Assembly (NCBI RefSeq): GCF_014332515.1
Contig: NZ_VFSD01000022.1
Coordinates: 1-64,000, forward strand
Direction of reading: 5' to 3'
Length of the DNA: 64,000 bases
From: Pontibacter beigongshangensis
GTDB taxonomy: Bacteria > Bacteroidota > Bacteroidia > Cytophagales > Hymenobacteraceae
The position numbers and the translations under genes were made by a program. The stretch's first letter is position 1. Every line of letters begins with the position of its first letter. Below the pieces are notes generated by a model. It saw only the letters and a list, made by a program, of their open reading frames with translations. It was not told the DNA's origin and made no database searches. This document shows, piece after piece, positions 8,723 through 17,391 of the stretch.

Positions 8723-10063
8723 CTATTTCAAAACTATTTTCTCTACAGCCTCCTTAAACCGCTGCCCCCGGTGCTCATAATTGTTAAACAGATCAAAGCT
8801 TGCACAAGCCGGGGAGAGCAACACCACATCGCCCGGCTCGGCCAGTGAGCGGCTTAAGCGCACGGCATAATCGACAGAAGTTGTTTCGGCCATAACCGGC
8901 ACAATCCGCTTAAAAGCCTCCTGCAGCTTATCGTTATCCGTTCCCAGGCATATCAGCACTTTTACCTTCTCCTTTGCCAGCTCCTGCAGCACGCTGTAGT
9001 CATTGCCTTTGTCCACGCCGCCTGCAATCCAGATAATGGGCTGCTTAATGCCATCCAGCGCATACCACACGGCTTCCACGTTGGTGGCTTTGGAGTCGTT
9101 GATATAGGTTACGCCCTTGGCCTCCCCTACCTGCTGCAGCCGGTGCTCGGCATTTTTAAAGGTGGCCAGCGCCGCTGCAATAGTCTCATCTTCCACGCCC
9201 ATGAGCTTGGCCACTGTTACGGCTGCCATGGTGTTGTACTGGTTGTGCTTCCCGATCAGCGGCGATGCTGTTGCATCTACTTTGCCTTCGTAAAACTGCA
9301 CCGCGACGTTTACCTCGTTTCCCTTGTAAGTTACTTTGGCGCTTTCGGCACCCTGCAACGAAAAAGGAATAGTCGTACCGCCAAAAGCCTCCGAATGAAA
9401 TGCACTGGCGATGTGCTCATCGTCGGCGTTGAACACGAAAAAGTCGGAACCCATCATGTTCTGCGCCACCCTCAGCTTAGAGGCGGCGTACTTCTCCATG
9501 CTGTACTCATAGCGGTCGAGGTGGTCTGGCGTAATGTTCAGCAGCACCCCGATATGCGCCTTGAACTGGTACATGTTATCGAGCTGAAAGCTGCTCAGCT
9601 CCACCACGTAATGGTCGTGCTTGTTCTCCACTACTTTCTCCGCCAGGCTTTCGCCTATGTTTCCGGCCAGTCCCACGTTCAGGCCCGCGCTCTTGAGCAG
9701 GTGGTAAGTGAGCAGCGTGGTGGTGGTTTTACCGTTGGTGCCCGTGATGCAGATAAACTTGGCATCGGTGTAGCGGCCGGCAAACTCTATCTCTGAAATT
9801 ACCTGTATCCCTCGTTTCTTCGCCTCCTGCAGCAAAGGTGCTTTGTCCGGTATGCCTGGGCTTTTGATGATCTCCCTGGCCTCCAGGATGCGTGCTTCGC
9901 TATGCTGTCCTTCTTCAAAATCGATTCCGGCCACCGTAAGCTTTTCCTTGTAGGCCTGCTTTATCGGCCCCATATCCGACACGAACACGTCGAGTCCCTT
10001 TGCTTTTGCCAGCATAGCAGCACCAACCCCACTCTCACCTGCTCCCAGTATGGCTAATTTCAT
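8723..10063 (-). CDS. murD: UDP-N-acetylmuramoyl-L-alanine--D-glutamate ligase
   Basis: Second Mur ligase, adding D-Glu to UDP-MurNAc-L-Ala in the cytoplasm. The N-terminus LAILGAGESGVGAAMLAKAKG is the UDP-binding fold. ITGTNGKTTTTLLTYHLL is the ATP-binding P-loop, and INDSKATNVEAVWYAL is characteristic of MurD. The C-terminus LLSPACASFDLFNNYEHRGQRFKEAV is also diagnostic. It is 446 residues long. It begins after a 277-bp gap beyond mraY, the largest gap inside the operon, which is filled by repeat sequence. Confidence 0.97.
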   Translation of the reverse strand: MKLAILGAGESGVGAAMLAKAKGLDVFVSDMGPIKQAYKEKLTVAGIDFEEGQHSEARILEAREIIKSPGIPDKAPLLQEAKKRGIQVISEIEFAGRYTDAKFICITGTNGKTTTTLLTYHLLKSAGLNVGLAGNIGESLAEKVVENKHDHYVVELSSFQLDNMYQFKAHIGVLLNITPDHLDRYEYSMEKYAASKLRVAQNMMGSDFFVFNADDEHIASAFHSEAFGGTTIPFSLQGAESAKVTYKGNEVNVAVQFYEGKVDATASPLIGKHNQYNTMAAVTVAKLMGVEDETIAAALATFKNAEHRLQQVGEAKGVTYINDSKATNVEAVWYALDGIKQPIIWIAGGVDKGNDYSVLQELAKEKVKVLICLGTDNDKLQEAFKRIVPVMAETTSVDYAVRLSRSLAEPGDVVLLSPACASFDLFNNYEHRGQRFKEAVEKIVLK

Positions 10064-10113
10064 AGTTTGTTTTTAGTATTGGGTGTCTTGTATCTGTTTG
10101 GCGGCTACATTCA

Positions 10114-10139
10114 AATTATTCTAATGAAACAGCCCCTCT
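10114..10139 (-). repeat. dispersed intergenic repeat, copy 3
   Basis: Reads AATTATTCTAATGAAACAGCCCCTC on the plus strand. It is one of two minus-oriented copies in the 277-bp mraY-murD gap; a more degenerate AAATTATTGGAAC tract near 10177 may be a third. Confidence 0.65.
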
Positions 10140-10237
10140 CTTGCCTTTTTGCCGCTGATGCCGCTGCTCCGTTTAAATTATTGGAACAAACCCTGCCTTT
10201 ACGGGACTATGGCGCTGCTGTTGCTGCTGCGGGGCCA

Positions 10238-10288
10238 AATTATTCTAATCAAATTGGCCCTCCGGAGGCATTCCAACTGCTGCTGCCC
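10238..10288 (-). repeat. dispersed intergenic repeat, copy 4, with CTG tract
   Basis: AAATTATTCTAATC, then GGCCCTCCGGAGGC, then a CTGCTGCTGC tract at about 10278-10287, which is the (AGC)n head in this orientation. It lies just beyond the mraY stop at 10341. Confidence 0.75.
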
Positions 10289-10340
10289 CTCTTCCACTCT
10301 ATTGTTCAATCACTTAATCTTCTTCAATTTTACCTTCTCA

Positions 10341-11561
10341 CTACCTGAGTTTCAGGGTGGCCAGGCTCAGGATGGCGAGCATAATGCCCATGATCCAGAA
10401 CCTCGACACAATCTTAGACTCGTGGTAACCATTCTTTTGGTAATGGTGGTGCAGAGGCGCCATTTTAAAGATGCGGCGGCCCTCGCCGTACTTCTTTTTG
10501 GTATACTTAAAGTAGCTCACCTGCAGCATCACCGACAGGTTCTCTATCAGGAAGATGCCGCACAGAATTGGTATCAGCAACTCTTTTCGCACGATCAGGG
10601 CCAGCACCGCTATAATGCCGCCTATGGCCAGGCTACCCGTGTCGCCCATAAATACCTGGGCCGGGTACGAGTTGTACCACAAAAACCCGACGCAGGCCCC
10701 CACAAAGGCCAGACAAAAAATGGCCAGTTCCCCGGAGTTCGGGATAAACATGATGTCCAGGTAATCGGCAAAAATGGTGTTGCCGGAAACATAGGTAAAA
10801 ATGGCCAGCGTCATGCCTATAATAGCCGACGTTCCTGCTGCCAGCCCGTCTATCCCGTCGGTAATATTGGCCCCGTTCGATACGGCCGTGATCACCAGAA
10901 TCACAAACGGTATGTAGAGGTAGCAGGTCCAGTCCTGAAAGGCAGGCCCTGCAAACGAAAAGAGGTTGCAGTAGTCCAGCTCATTGTTCTTCCGGAACGG
11001 GATCGTTGTGATCATCGACTTCACGTCTATCCACCTGGTAGAGGCGTTTACGGCGGAGACGCTGCCATCAGAAAACAGGTACTGCCGCACCACCACATCG
11101 TCGTTAAAATAGAGCGTGAGCCCCACGATAATTCCCAGGCCAACCTGCCCTAAAATCTTGAACCTGCCGGCCAGGCCCTCTTTATTTTTCTTGAATACTT
11201 TGATATAGTCATCCAGGAAACCGATCAGCCCGAGCCAGACCGTAGACACCAGCATCAGCAGCACATACACGTTATCGAGCCGGGCAAAGAGCAGCGTCGG
11301 CACCAGGATCGCCAGCAGGATGATGAGGCCACCCATGGTAGGGGTACCTTTCTTCTCCAGCTGCCCTTCCAGCCCCAGGTCGCGGATACTTTCGCCTACC
11401 TGCTTGCGCTGCAGCACTTTTATCAGCCTGCCACCAAATATCATGGCAATCAGCAACGACACGATGGTTGCCATACCCGCCCTGAAGGAAATGTACTGGA
11501 ATACACCTGCTCCCAGGACATCAAACTCACGATCGAGGTATGTAAAGAGGTAATAGAGCAT
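10341..11561 (-). CDS. mraY: Phospho-N-acetylmuramoyl-pentapeptide transferase MraY
   Basis: Integral membrane enzyme that transfers phospho-MurNAc-pentapeptide from UDP to undecaprenyl phosphate, forming lipid I. MGGLIILLAI and LGLIGFLDDYIKVFKKNKEGL (the conserved DD motif) are followed by NGANITDGIDGLAAGTSAIIG (catalytic Asp) and VFMGDTGSLAIGG. The C-terminal APLHHHYQKNGYHESKIVSRFWI is the HHH motif of MraY. At 406 residues it is longer than E. coli MraY (360) because of an insertion after the DDYIK region (about residues 165-215), as is usual in Bacteroidota. It starts 39 bp after murE. Confidence 0.98.
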   Translation of the reverse strand: MLYYLFTYLDREFDVLGAGVFQYISFRAGMATIVSLLIAMIFGGRLIKVLQRKQVGESIRDLGLEGQLEKKGTPTMGGLIILLAILVPTLLFARLDNVYVLLMLVSTVWLGLIGFLDDYIKVFKKNKEGLAGRFKILGQVGLGIIVGLTLYFNDDVVVRQYLFSDGSVSAVNASTRWIDVKSMITTIPFRKNNELDYCNLFSFAGPAFQDWTCYLYIPFVILVITAVSNGANITDGIDGLAAGTSAIIGMTLAIFTYVSGNTIFADYLDIMFIPNSGELAIFCLAFVGACVGFLWYNSYPAQVFMGDTGSLAIGGIIAVLALIVRKELLIPILCGIFLIENLSVMLQVSYFKYTKKKYGEGRRIFKMAPLHHHYQKNGYHESKIVSRFWIMGIMLAILSLATLKLR

Positions 11562-11600
11562 GTAATTGTTTTGGGTGTTGCTTTATTAAGTTTCGGTTGT

Positions 11601-13067
11601 TTATTTTCCTAGTTGCTGAAATGTTTCCTGCAGTACCTGCTTATCGTCGAACGGGTACTTTACTCCTTTTATCTCCTGGTAAGTTTCATGCCCCTTGCCC
11701 GCCACCAGCACAATATCGTTGCTGGAAGCCAGCATGCAGGCTGTTCGGATGGCCTCGCGGCGATCCAGCACCGAGAGCGTTTTTTTATAATCCAGCGGCT
11801 TCACTCCTTTCTGCATCTCCTCCAGGATGGCCTGCGGCTCCTCAAAGCGCGGGTTATCGGAGGTCAGCACCACCTTGTCGCTCAGCCGACAAGCCAGATC
11901 TGCCATCAGAGGGCGCTTGGCGGCATCGCGGTTCCCGCCACAGCCCACCACCGTTATCACCTGCTGGTTCGGGTTGCGGATCTGCTGGATCGTGTTCAGC
12001 ACATTTTCCAGCGCATCGGGCGTATGGGCATAATCCACGATGCCCGTTATCTGCGTATCAGAAACGATATAATCAAATCGGCCCGAAGCAGAGTTCAGGC
12101 TGGAAAGCACCGTGAGCGCCTCCACCGGATCCTCTTCCAGCAAAACGGCCACAGCATAAGCACTCAGCAGATTATAGGCGTTAAAAAAACCGATCAGCTT
12201 GCACCATATCTCATGCCCGTCTATTTCCAGGTGCAGCCCCTGCAACGTATTATCTATAACTTTAGCCTTAAACTCCGTAACTTTTCGCAGGGAGTAGTAA
12301 TGCACTCGGGCCTTCGTATTCTGCACCATCACGGCACCGCGTTTGTCGTCGCTGTTAACCAGGGCAAAAGCACCGGCAGGCAAATTGTCAAAGAACGATT
12401 TTTTGGCCTTGATGTACGCGTCGAAGGTCTTGTGGTAGTCCAGGTGATCGTGGGTGATATTGGTAAACACCCCACCGGCAAACTCCAGCCCCGCCACCCG
12501 CTGCTGCACTATGGCATGCGAGCTCACTTCCATAAAACAATAAGCACAGCCCGCTTTCACCATCTGACCGAGCAGCGCGTTCAACGACACCGCATCCGGC
12601 GTGGTATGCGTGGCCGGTAGCACCGTCTCATCGATCTGATTCTGCACCGTAGACAATAGCCCCACATGATAGCCCAACTCCCGGAACAGCTTGTGTAGCA
12701 AGGTAACCGAGGTTGTTTTACCGTTGGTACCTGTTACACCGACCAGCTTTAATTTTCTGGAAGGATGATCGTGAAACGCAGCAGCCATCTGCCCCAGCGC
12801 CTTCGCTGAATCCTTTACCAGCACATAAGTAGTAGCTGCTGCCAACTGCTCCGGCAACACTTCACAGACAACGGCAACAGCCTTCGCCTCTACCGCTTTG
12901 GATATAAAGTCGTGCCCGTCTGACTGCGCACCGTGCACAGCCACGAACACCACGCCCTCCTTTACCTGGCGTGAGTCGAAGGAAATGCGTTCCACCTGAA
13001 CGTCGAGAGGCCCTCTTGTTTCAAGGGCCTGTACCTGCGCTATTATGTCCTGCAACACCCGCATCAA
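11601..13067 (-). CDS. murE: UDP-MurNAc-tripeptide synthetase MurE
   Basis: Third Mur ligase, attaching the diamino acid to UDP-MurNAc-L-Ala-D-Glu. VGVTGTNGKTTSVTLLHKLF is the ATP P-loop. Further family blocks are THTTPDAVSLNALL, EVSSHAIVQQRVAGLEFAGGVFTNITHDHLDYH, VDYAHTPDALENVL and VGCGGNRDAAKRPLM. TSDNPRFEEP matches the DNPR motif associated with meso-diaminopimelate selection, so m-DAP is the probable substrate. It is 488 residues long and overlaps the upstream ftsI gene by 4 bp (ATGA). Confidence 0.97.
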   Translation of the reverse strand: MMRVLQDIIAQVQALETRGPLDVQVERISFDSRQVKEGVVFVAVHGAQSDGHDFISKAVEAKAVAVVCEVLPEQLAAATTYVLVKDSAKALGQMAAAFHDHPSRKLKLVGVTGTNGKTTSVTLLHKLFRELGYHVGLLSTVQNQIDETVLPATHTTPDAVSLNALLGQMVKAGCAYCFMEVSSHAIVQQRVAGLEFAGGVFTNITHDHLDYHKTFDAYIKAKKSFFDNLPAGAFALVNSDDKRGAVMVQNTKARVHYYSLRKVTEFKAKVIDNTLQGLHLEIDGHEIWCKLIGFFNAYNLLSAYAVAVLLEEDPVEALTVLSSLNSASGRFDYIVSDTQITGIVDYAHTPDALENVLNTIQQIRNPNQQVITVVGCGGNRDAAKRPLMADLACRLSDKVVLTSDNPRFEEPQAILEEMQKGVKPLDYKKTLSVLDRREAIRTACMLASSNDIVLVAGKGHETYQEIKGVKYPFDDKQVLQETFQQLGK

Positions 13068-15178
13068 CTCATCACGATTACGATCTGACCATCCTTATCT
13101 ATGGCAGTTCCGGGAGCCAGCGATTGCCGCTGCACCCGCTTACCAGTTCCCTCCACCTTTACGCGCAGCCGCTGATTCTCCAGAATGTAAAGCGCATCGC
13201 GCAGGGTCATGCCGGTCACATCAGGCACCGTTGCATTGTTGACGGGGTTTGGTTTAAAAACCAGGGAGCGCTGCCGCGTCTCCACGTGCACCCAGTCCTC
13301 GTCTGGCGACTGGGAGTGGCTGCTGATGCCGATCTTGTTGCAGATCAGGCTCAGATCATCGTAGCTCCCCGACCTGATGTTGGGCAGACTCTCTTTATTG
13401 GGCACCACCCGTGCCAGCAGCGGCTTGTGCATGGCCAGGTCGCGGGCATAGGCTTTGTCAGCCAGTTCCTTAAACACAGGAGCCGCCACGTCGCCGCCAT
13501 ACACGTTTACCCCTCTGGGAGAATCGATGATCACGATGCAGCTGTATTTGGGGTTATCGGCCGGAAAATAGCCGGCAAAGGAGGTGGAGTAAGTTTTAAC
13601 GTACCTTCCGTTCTTTACCTTGCGGGCCGTTCCGGTCTTGCCTGCTACTTTATAGTCGTTGCTTCTGATGTTTCTGGCTGTACCGTTCTCAACTACTCCC
13701 TCCATCATGGCGCGCAATTTTTTCAGGGTTTCGTCAGAGCATATTTTCTCGTCAAGCACCCGTGTCTTAAATGTCTGGATCACATTGTCTGCTTTTCGGA
13801 TCTCCTTCACGATAATAGGCTGAATCTTCACACCATTGTTGGCCACGGCATTATAAAAGGCCAGTGTTTGCAGTGGCGAGAGTTTAAGCTCATAGCCAAT
13901 AGACATCGAAGCAAGCGAAGTGGCACTCCAGCTTCTGTCCTGCGGGCTCTTGATATAAGGCCGGGCCTCGCCATCCATCTGGAAACCCAGGGTGCTGCCC
14001 AGGCCGAACCTGTTCAGGTAATCTGTAAAGGCAGTCGGGTTCTCTGCGAAATACTCATCTGTTAGCTTTGCCACGCCAATGTTCGATGATTTCTCAAAAA
14101 CCTCCTGCACGGTGATCTTGCCGTAGCCGCCAATCCTGGAATCGGTCATGGTCCTGCCCTTCAGCCTGAAAGTGCCTTTGCCGGTATCGACAGTATCGGT
14201 CAGTTGCAAATTGGTGTGTTCAAACAAGGCCATCATAGCTGCCAGCTTGAAGGTAGAGCCCGGCTCTGTACGTCCCTGGTTACCAACGGCATAGTTATAA
14301 TCTTCGATGTACCCTCCCTTGGTCTTACCAAGGTTGGCGATGGCTTTGATCTCACCTGTTTTCACCTCCATCATGATCACGCAACCATAATCGGCGTCGG
14401 TTTTTTCGAGGGCTTTGTACAGGGCATTCTCCGCCACATCCTGCAGGTTAATGTCGATGGTGGTTTTAATGTCGTAGCCATGCTGCGGCTTTACCTCTGT
14501 GCCATCATAAATTGGTTTATTACCGCCGGCAATGCGCTCAAATAAGGCTTCACCATCCGTTCCGGCCAGGTTATCGTTAAAACTGAACTCCAGACCGGCT
14601 CCATTTTTATCCACGTTGATAAACCCGATGGTGCGCTCCGCCAGCAGGCCGAAAGGCTTAAAGCGCTTCTCCACTTTCTCGAAGATCACGCCTCCGCGGT
14701 TTTTGCCTGCCCGGAAGATCGGCCACTGCGCCATCATCTTTTTGTCCTGGTAGTTGATCTGCCTGCTGTTCAGTCGGATATACCGGCGACCGTTGGTGCG
14801 GGCGTTTTTAATTCTGCGGCGGTAATGGTCCTCAGACTTGTCGCCGTAGAAACGGGCCAGCAGCATGGCAAGCGAGTCTACGCCGGCGTTAAACACCTGC
14901 GTCTCGGCAATGGTCGGGTCGAAGGCCACGCGGTAAAAAGGCAGGGAGGTAGCCAGTATGCTCTCGTTGCCAGACGACACATCGTTGTCGGAGTAAATAT
15001 TGCCGCGGGTGGCAAAAACCGGCTGATAGCGCACGCGTCGTTCCTTAGAGATCGCTTTCCAGTTGGTATCGTCCAGAAACTGGATGTGCACGATCTTGTA
15101 CACAATGGCGCACGCAAACAAACAGATAGCCAAAAAAGCTACCCTTACCCTCACGAGTATGGATTTCTTAATATTCAT
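13064..15178 (-). CDS. ftsI: Septal class B penicillin-binding protein (FtsI/PBP3) with PASTA domain
   Basis: Divisome transpeptidase that cross-links peptidoglycan made by FtsW. There is one N-terminal membrane anchor (about residues 9-30), a PBP dimerisation region with ATRGNIYSDN, and a transpeptidase domain with the triad STFK (308-311, nucleophile S308), SSN (364-366) and KTG (514-516). A C-terminal PASTA domain (about 640-704, ATVPDVTGMTLRDALYIL) is present; E. coli FtsI lacks it, but it is regular in Bacteroidota and Gram-positives. At 704 residues it is full length. It overlaps ftsL by 11 bp and murE by 4 bp. Confidence 0.96.
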   Translation of the reverse strand: MNIKKSILVRVRVAFLAICLFACAIVYKIVHIQFLDDTNWKAISKERRVRYQPVFATRGNIYSDNDVSSGNESILATSLPFYRVAFDPTIAETQVFNAGVDSLAMLLARFYGDKSEDHYRRRIKNARTNGRRYIRLNSRQINYQDKKMMAQWPIFRAGKNRGGVIFEKVEKRFKPFGLLAERTIGFINVDKNGAGLEFSFNDNLAGTDGEALFERIAGGNKPIYDGTEVKPQHGYDIKTTIDINLQDVAENALYKALEKTDADYGCVIMMEVKTGEIKAIANLGKTKGGYIEDYNYAVGNQGRTEPGSTFKLAAMMALFEHTNLQLTDTVDTGKGTFRLKGRTMTDSRIGGYGKITVQEVFEKSSNIGVAKLTDEYFAENPTAFTDYLNRFGLGSTLGFQMDGEARPYIKSPQDRSWSATSLASMSIGYELKLSPLQTLAFYNAVANNGVKIQPIIVKEIRKADNVIQTFKTRVLDEKICSDETLKKLRAMMEGVVENGTARNIRSNDYKVAGKTGTARKVKNGRYVKTYSTSFAGYFPADNPKYSCIVIIDSPRGVNVYGGDVAAPVFKELADKAYARDLAMHKPLLARVVPNKESLPNIRSGSYDDLSLICNKIGISSHSQSPDEDWVHVETRQRSLVFKPNPVNNATVPDVTGMTLRDALYILENQRLRVKVEGTGKRVQRQSLAPGTAIDKDGQIVIVMS

Positions 15179-15605
15179 CTGCTGCTACTTCTACTTGATA
15201 AGGTGGGGAAGAACTCTCGACCAGACCCAGCGGCGCCACATTACCGGCCACTACAGACTGCTTGCTAGCCTCCATATAATCTGCCTTCAGGGTGGTATAA
15301 TCCGCCCGCAGGTCTTCGGTCTCCACTTTAATTTTGTCTATCCGTCGGATGATTTTCTCGGCGTAGTGTGTGTTGCCGATATAGAAAAGTGTAATGCCGG
15401 TCAGGAAGAGCACGTGTGGCAGATACCGCAACGGAACCCCTTCCTCAAACAAAAAATCGACATTGGTATATTTCTCCAGCAGTTTAAAGAGACTAAAGCC
15501 CGACCTCTTAGGAGTAACTGTCGCCTGAGGTGCTTCCTCCGCCTTCCTGCGCACCCTGTTTGCTTTGGGCGCACGCGGTTTTGTGGTCATAAGGTTAGAA
15601 GCCAT
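15168..15605 (-). CDS. ftsL: FtsL-like cell division protein
   Basis: Small bitopic protein of 145 residues. A basic N-terminus (about 1-60) precedes one membrane segment, LPHVLFLTGITLFYIGNTHY (about 62-82), and a heptad-patterned region up to about residue 112 (AEKIIRRIDKIKVETEDLRADYTTL) that should form the FtsL/FtsB-type coiled coil. The FtsL family is poorly conserved, so the call rests on this architecture and on its place between rsmH and ftsI, where ftsL always lies. A second in-frame ATG at 15588-15590 could be the true start. It overlaps ftsI by 11 bp. Confidence 0.85.
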   Translation of the reverse strand: MASNLMTTKPRAPKANRVRRKAEEAPQATVTPKRSGFSLFKLLEKYTNVDFLFEEGVPLRYLPHVLFLTGITLFYIGNTHYAEKIIRRIDKIKVETEDLRADYTTLKADYMEASKQSVVAGNVAPLGLVESSSPPYQVEVAADEY

Positions 15606-15666
15606 AGTCGATATTTAACTTTTTCTAAATTCTTCCTGCTGCTGCAGCTCAATTATTTAATTCATT

Positions 15667-16572
15667 TTATTCTCTTTTTCCGGCTACTCTCAGTTTAGCG
15701 CTCCTGGATCGGCTGTTCTGCAGCAACTCCTGCTCCGAAGGCGTAATAGGTTTTCTGCTTACGGCATCAAGCGGTTTAATCTCGTTTCCGAACAGATCCT
15801 TTTCCACCTCTCCGAAAAACTTGCCTTTGGCTATAAAGTTCTTCACCAGCCTGTCTTCCAGCGAGTGGTAGGAAATCACGACCAGCCTTCCTCCCGGGTT
15901 TAGCAGCTCTGCTGTCTGCTCCAACATCTCTTCCAGCGCCTTCAGCTCGTCGTTCACCTCTATGCGCAAGGCCTGAAACACCTGCGCCAGATACTTGTTC
16001 TCCTTCCCTTTCGGGGTGCAGGAGCTGATAGCCTGCTTAAAATCGCTGATCGTCTCGATCGGGTGGCGCATGCGGCGCTCCACAATAAGGCGAGCCAGCG
16101 TTTTGGCATTTTTCACTTCGCCGTAAATGCCAAAAATCCGGTGCAGTTGCTCCTCCGGGTAGGTTGCCACCACCTCTCTGGCCGACAAACCTGCCTGAGG
16201 ATCCATGCGCATATCCAGAGGGCCTTCAAATCGGGTCGAAAAACCACGCTCCGGCACATTGAACTGATGCGACGAGACGCCGAGGTCGGCCAGCAAGCCA
16301 TCTATCTGCTTTACCCGGTGCAACCGCAGGTACTTTTTCAAATCCCTGAAGTTGGCCTTCACAAAAGTAAAGCCCGGATGGTCGATCTTCTTTGCCTGCT
16401 CCTCCGCATCGCGGTCCTGGTCGAACGAATACAGTTTACCGGTTGTAAGCCTACTTAAAATCAGAGACGAATGACCACCTCCTCCAAAAGTCACATCTAC
16501 ATAAATGCCATCTGGCTTGATAGCCAAAGCATCTACCGACTCCTCTAATAAAACCGGACGATGGTACTCCAT
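15667..16572 (-). CDS. rsmH: 16S rRNA (cytosine-1402 N4)-methyltransferase RsmH
   Basis: SAM-dependent methyltransferase that modifies C1402 of 16S rRNA in the ribosomal P site (formerly MraW). The N-terminus EYHRPVLLEESVDAL and VDVTFGGGGHSSLILSRL (SAM motif I) are diagnostic. DGLLADLGVSSHQFNVPERGFSTRFEGPLDMRMD and ISYHSLEDRLVKNF follow. The length of 301 residues is standard. Its ATG overlaps the mraZ stop by one base (TAATG), so the two are translationally coupled. Confidence 0.98.
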   Translation of the reverse strand: MEYHRPVLLEESVDALAIKPDGIYVDVTFGGGGHSSLILSRLTTGKLYSFDQDRDAEEQAKKIDHPGFTFVKANFRDLKKYLRLHRVKQIDGLLADLGVSSHQFNVPERGFSTRFEGPLDMRMDPQAGLSAREVVATYPEEQLHRIFGIYGEVKNAKTLARLIVERRMRHPIETISDFKQAISSCTPKGKENKYLAQVFQALRIEVNDELKALEEMLEQTAELLNPGGRLVVISYHSLEDRLVKNFIAKGKFFGEVEKDLFGNEIKPLDAVSRKPITPSEQELLQNSRSRSAKLRVAGKRE

Positions 16573-17039
16573 TAAATCGGTGCCTCCTCTGCTGGCTTGT
16601 CTCCCAGGAACTTCTGGGCAAGCTGTGAAAAACTCTGCTGGTCTTTGATCAGGAACTCCTCATACTTGTCCGGGTTCCAGATCTCTACTCTGTTCCCGAG
16701 CCCCACCACGATTGCCTCTTTTTCTAATTCAGCAAAACGGGCCATGGTGCGGGGCAGAATAAAACGCCCTGTGCCGTCCAGCTCAATTTCGGTGTTGCCA
16801 CGAAAGAAATTCCGCTGAAAGTGCCGGTACTCCTCGTTAAACTCGTTCAGGCCAGCCACTTTATCATAAATCGATTTCCATTCCACTTTCGGATACAGCA
16901 CCAGGCAAGGTTCGAACCCCCGCATCAGCACCACATGATTGCCAGACGCCTCCGGCAGGTTGGCTTTTATCTTTGCAGGTAAAACCAACCTTCCCTTTGG
17001 GTCAATCTTGCATTCATATTCGCCAGACAGGAAGTTCAT
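16572..17039 (-). CDS. mraZ: Transcriptional regulator MraZ
   Basis: AbrB-fold DNA-binding protein that forms large rings and regulates the dcw operon. Two SpoVT/AbrB-like halves are visible: MNFLSGEYECKIDPKGRLVLPAKIK at the N-terminus and EIELDGTGRFILPRTMARFAEL in the middle, with the conserved DPKGR and DGTGR turns. At 155 residues it is the usual size. It is the first gene of the operon, preceded by a clear promoter and by an array of AAAGTGG boxes with a 10-bp period that fits the known MraZ-binding pattern, so autoregulation is likely. Confidence 0.97.
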   Translation of the reverse strand: MNFLSGEYECKIDPKGRLVLPAKIKANLPEASGNHVVLMRGFEPCLVLYPKVEWKSIYDKVAGLNEFNEEYRHFQRNFFRGNTEIELDGTGRFILPRTMARFAELEKEAIVVGLGNRVEIWNPDKYEEFLIKDQQSFSQLAQKFLGDKPAEEAPI

Positions 17040-17080
17040 GTAACATCGCTTTAATGGCTCCTATAGTTTTCAGGAGTATA

Positions 17081-17110
17081 CAAATGTAACGAATCAGGAA
17101 AAGACCGCAA
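17081..17110 (-). promoter_or_regulatory. Promoter of the dcw operon (PmraZ)
   Basis: On the minus strand TTG (17108-17110) and TACATTTG (17081-17088) are separated by exactly 19 nt, matching the Bacteroidota housekeeping sigma pattern TTG-N19-TAnnTTTG. Transcription would start near 17074, about 35 nt before the mraZ ATG. Confidence 0.8.
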
Positions 17111-17140
17111 CCACAATCTACCACTTTTTACCACTTTGTG
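17111..17140 (-). promoter_or_regulatory. Probable MraZ operator: three 10-bp-period GTGG boxes
   Basis: On the minus strand AAAGTGG (17131-17137), AAAGTGG (17121-17127) and ATTGTGG (17111-17117) recur with an exact 10-bp period and directly abut the -33 element. MraZ in Mollicutes binds AAAGTG[T/G]-N3 direct repeats and E. coli MraZ binds TGGGN repeats of the same period. The match is close; binding itself is inferred. Confidence 0.75.
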
Positions 17141-17183
17141 GATAAATTACGGTTATCCACCCCACTTATCCACATTATCCACA
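17137..17183. promoter_or_regulatory. Cluster of DnaA boxes
   Basis: Three perfect TTATCCACA boxes occur: 17137-17145 (minus), 17166-17174 (plus) and 17175-17183 (plus). A fourth, TTATCCACC, is at 17153-17161 and a TTATACACA box lies at 17310-17318. The DNA between 17184 and 17310 is AT-rich. The boxes could be a replication origin, a DnaA-titrating site or DnaA control of the dcw operon; the sequence alone does not decide. Confidence 0.6.
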
Positions 17184-17332
17184 TTCTTCTTCCTCACTTT
17201 GGTGAAAACTAAATTTGCAAGAAACATTAAAAGTTGCTAATATTCGAGGACCAAAACTAATACAGCACTGTATATCAGCTATTTAGGTATATACTTGTAA
17301 TCAAATAGTTTATACACAGGCAATCCACAGCA

Positions 17333-17368
17333 AAAGTGGAGGAAAGTGGCAGATGTGGGAGAAAGTGG
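17333..17368 (+). promoter_or_regulatory. Second AAAGTGG array facing the divergent genes
   Basis: On the plus strand AAAGTGG occurs at 17333-17339, 17343-17349 and 17362-17368, with GATGTGG at 17352-17358. This is a period of about 10 bp, mirroring the minus-strand array in front of mraZ. A -7-like TATATTTG follows at 17380-17387. It suggests that MraZ may also act on the HYC_CC_PP/TonB genes. Confidence 0.5.
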
Positions 17369-17391
17369 GAAGCATTTCGTATATTTGAAGT

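Noticed and set aside
10149..11153. A 334-codon plus-strand frame over mraY and the mraY-murD gap
   Set aside because: Runs antisense through mraY and across two repeat copies; no domain.
11613..12620. A 335-codon plus-strand frame over murE
   Set aside because: Complete overlap with a certain Mur ligase gene, and no domain.
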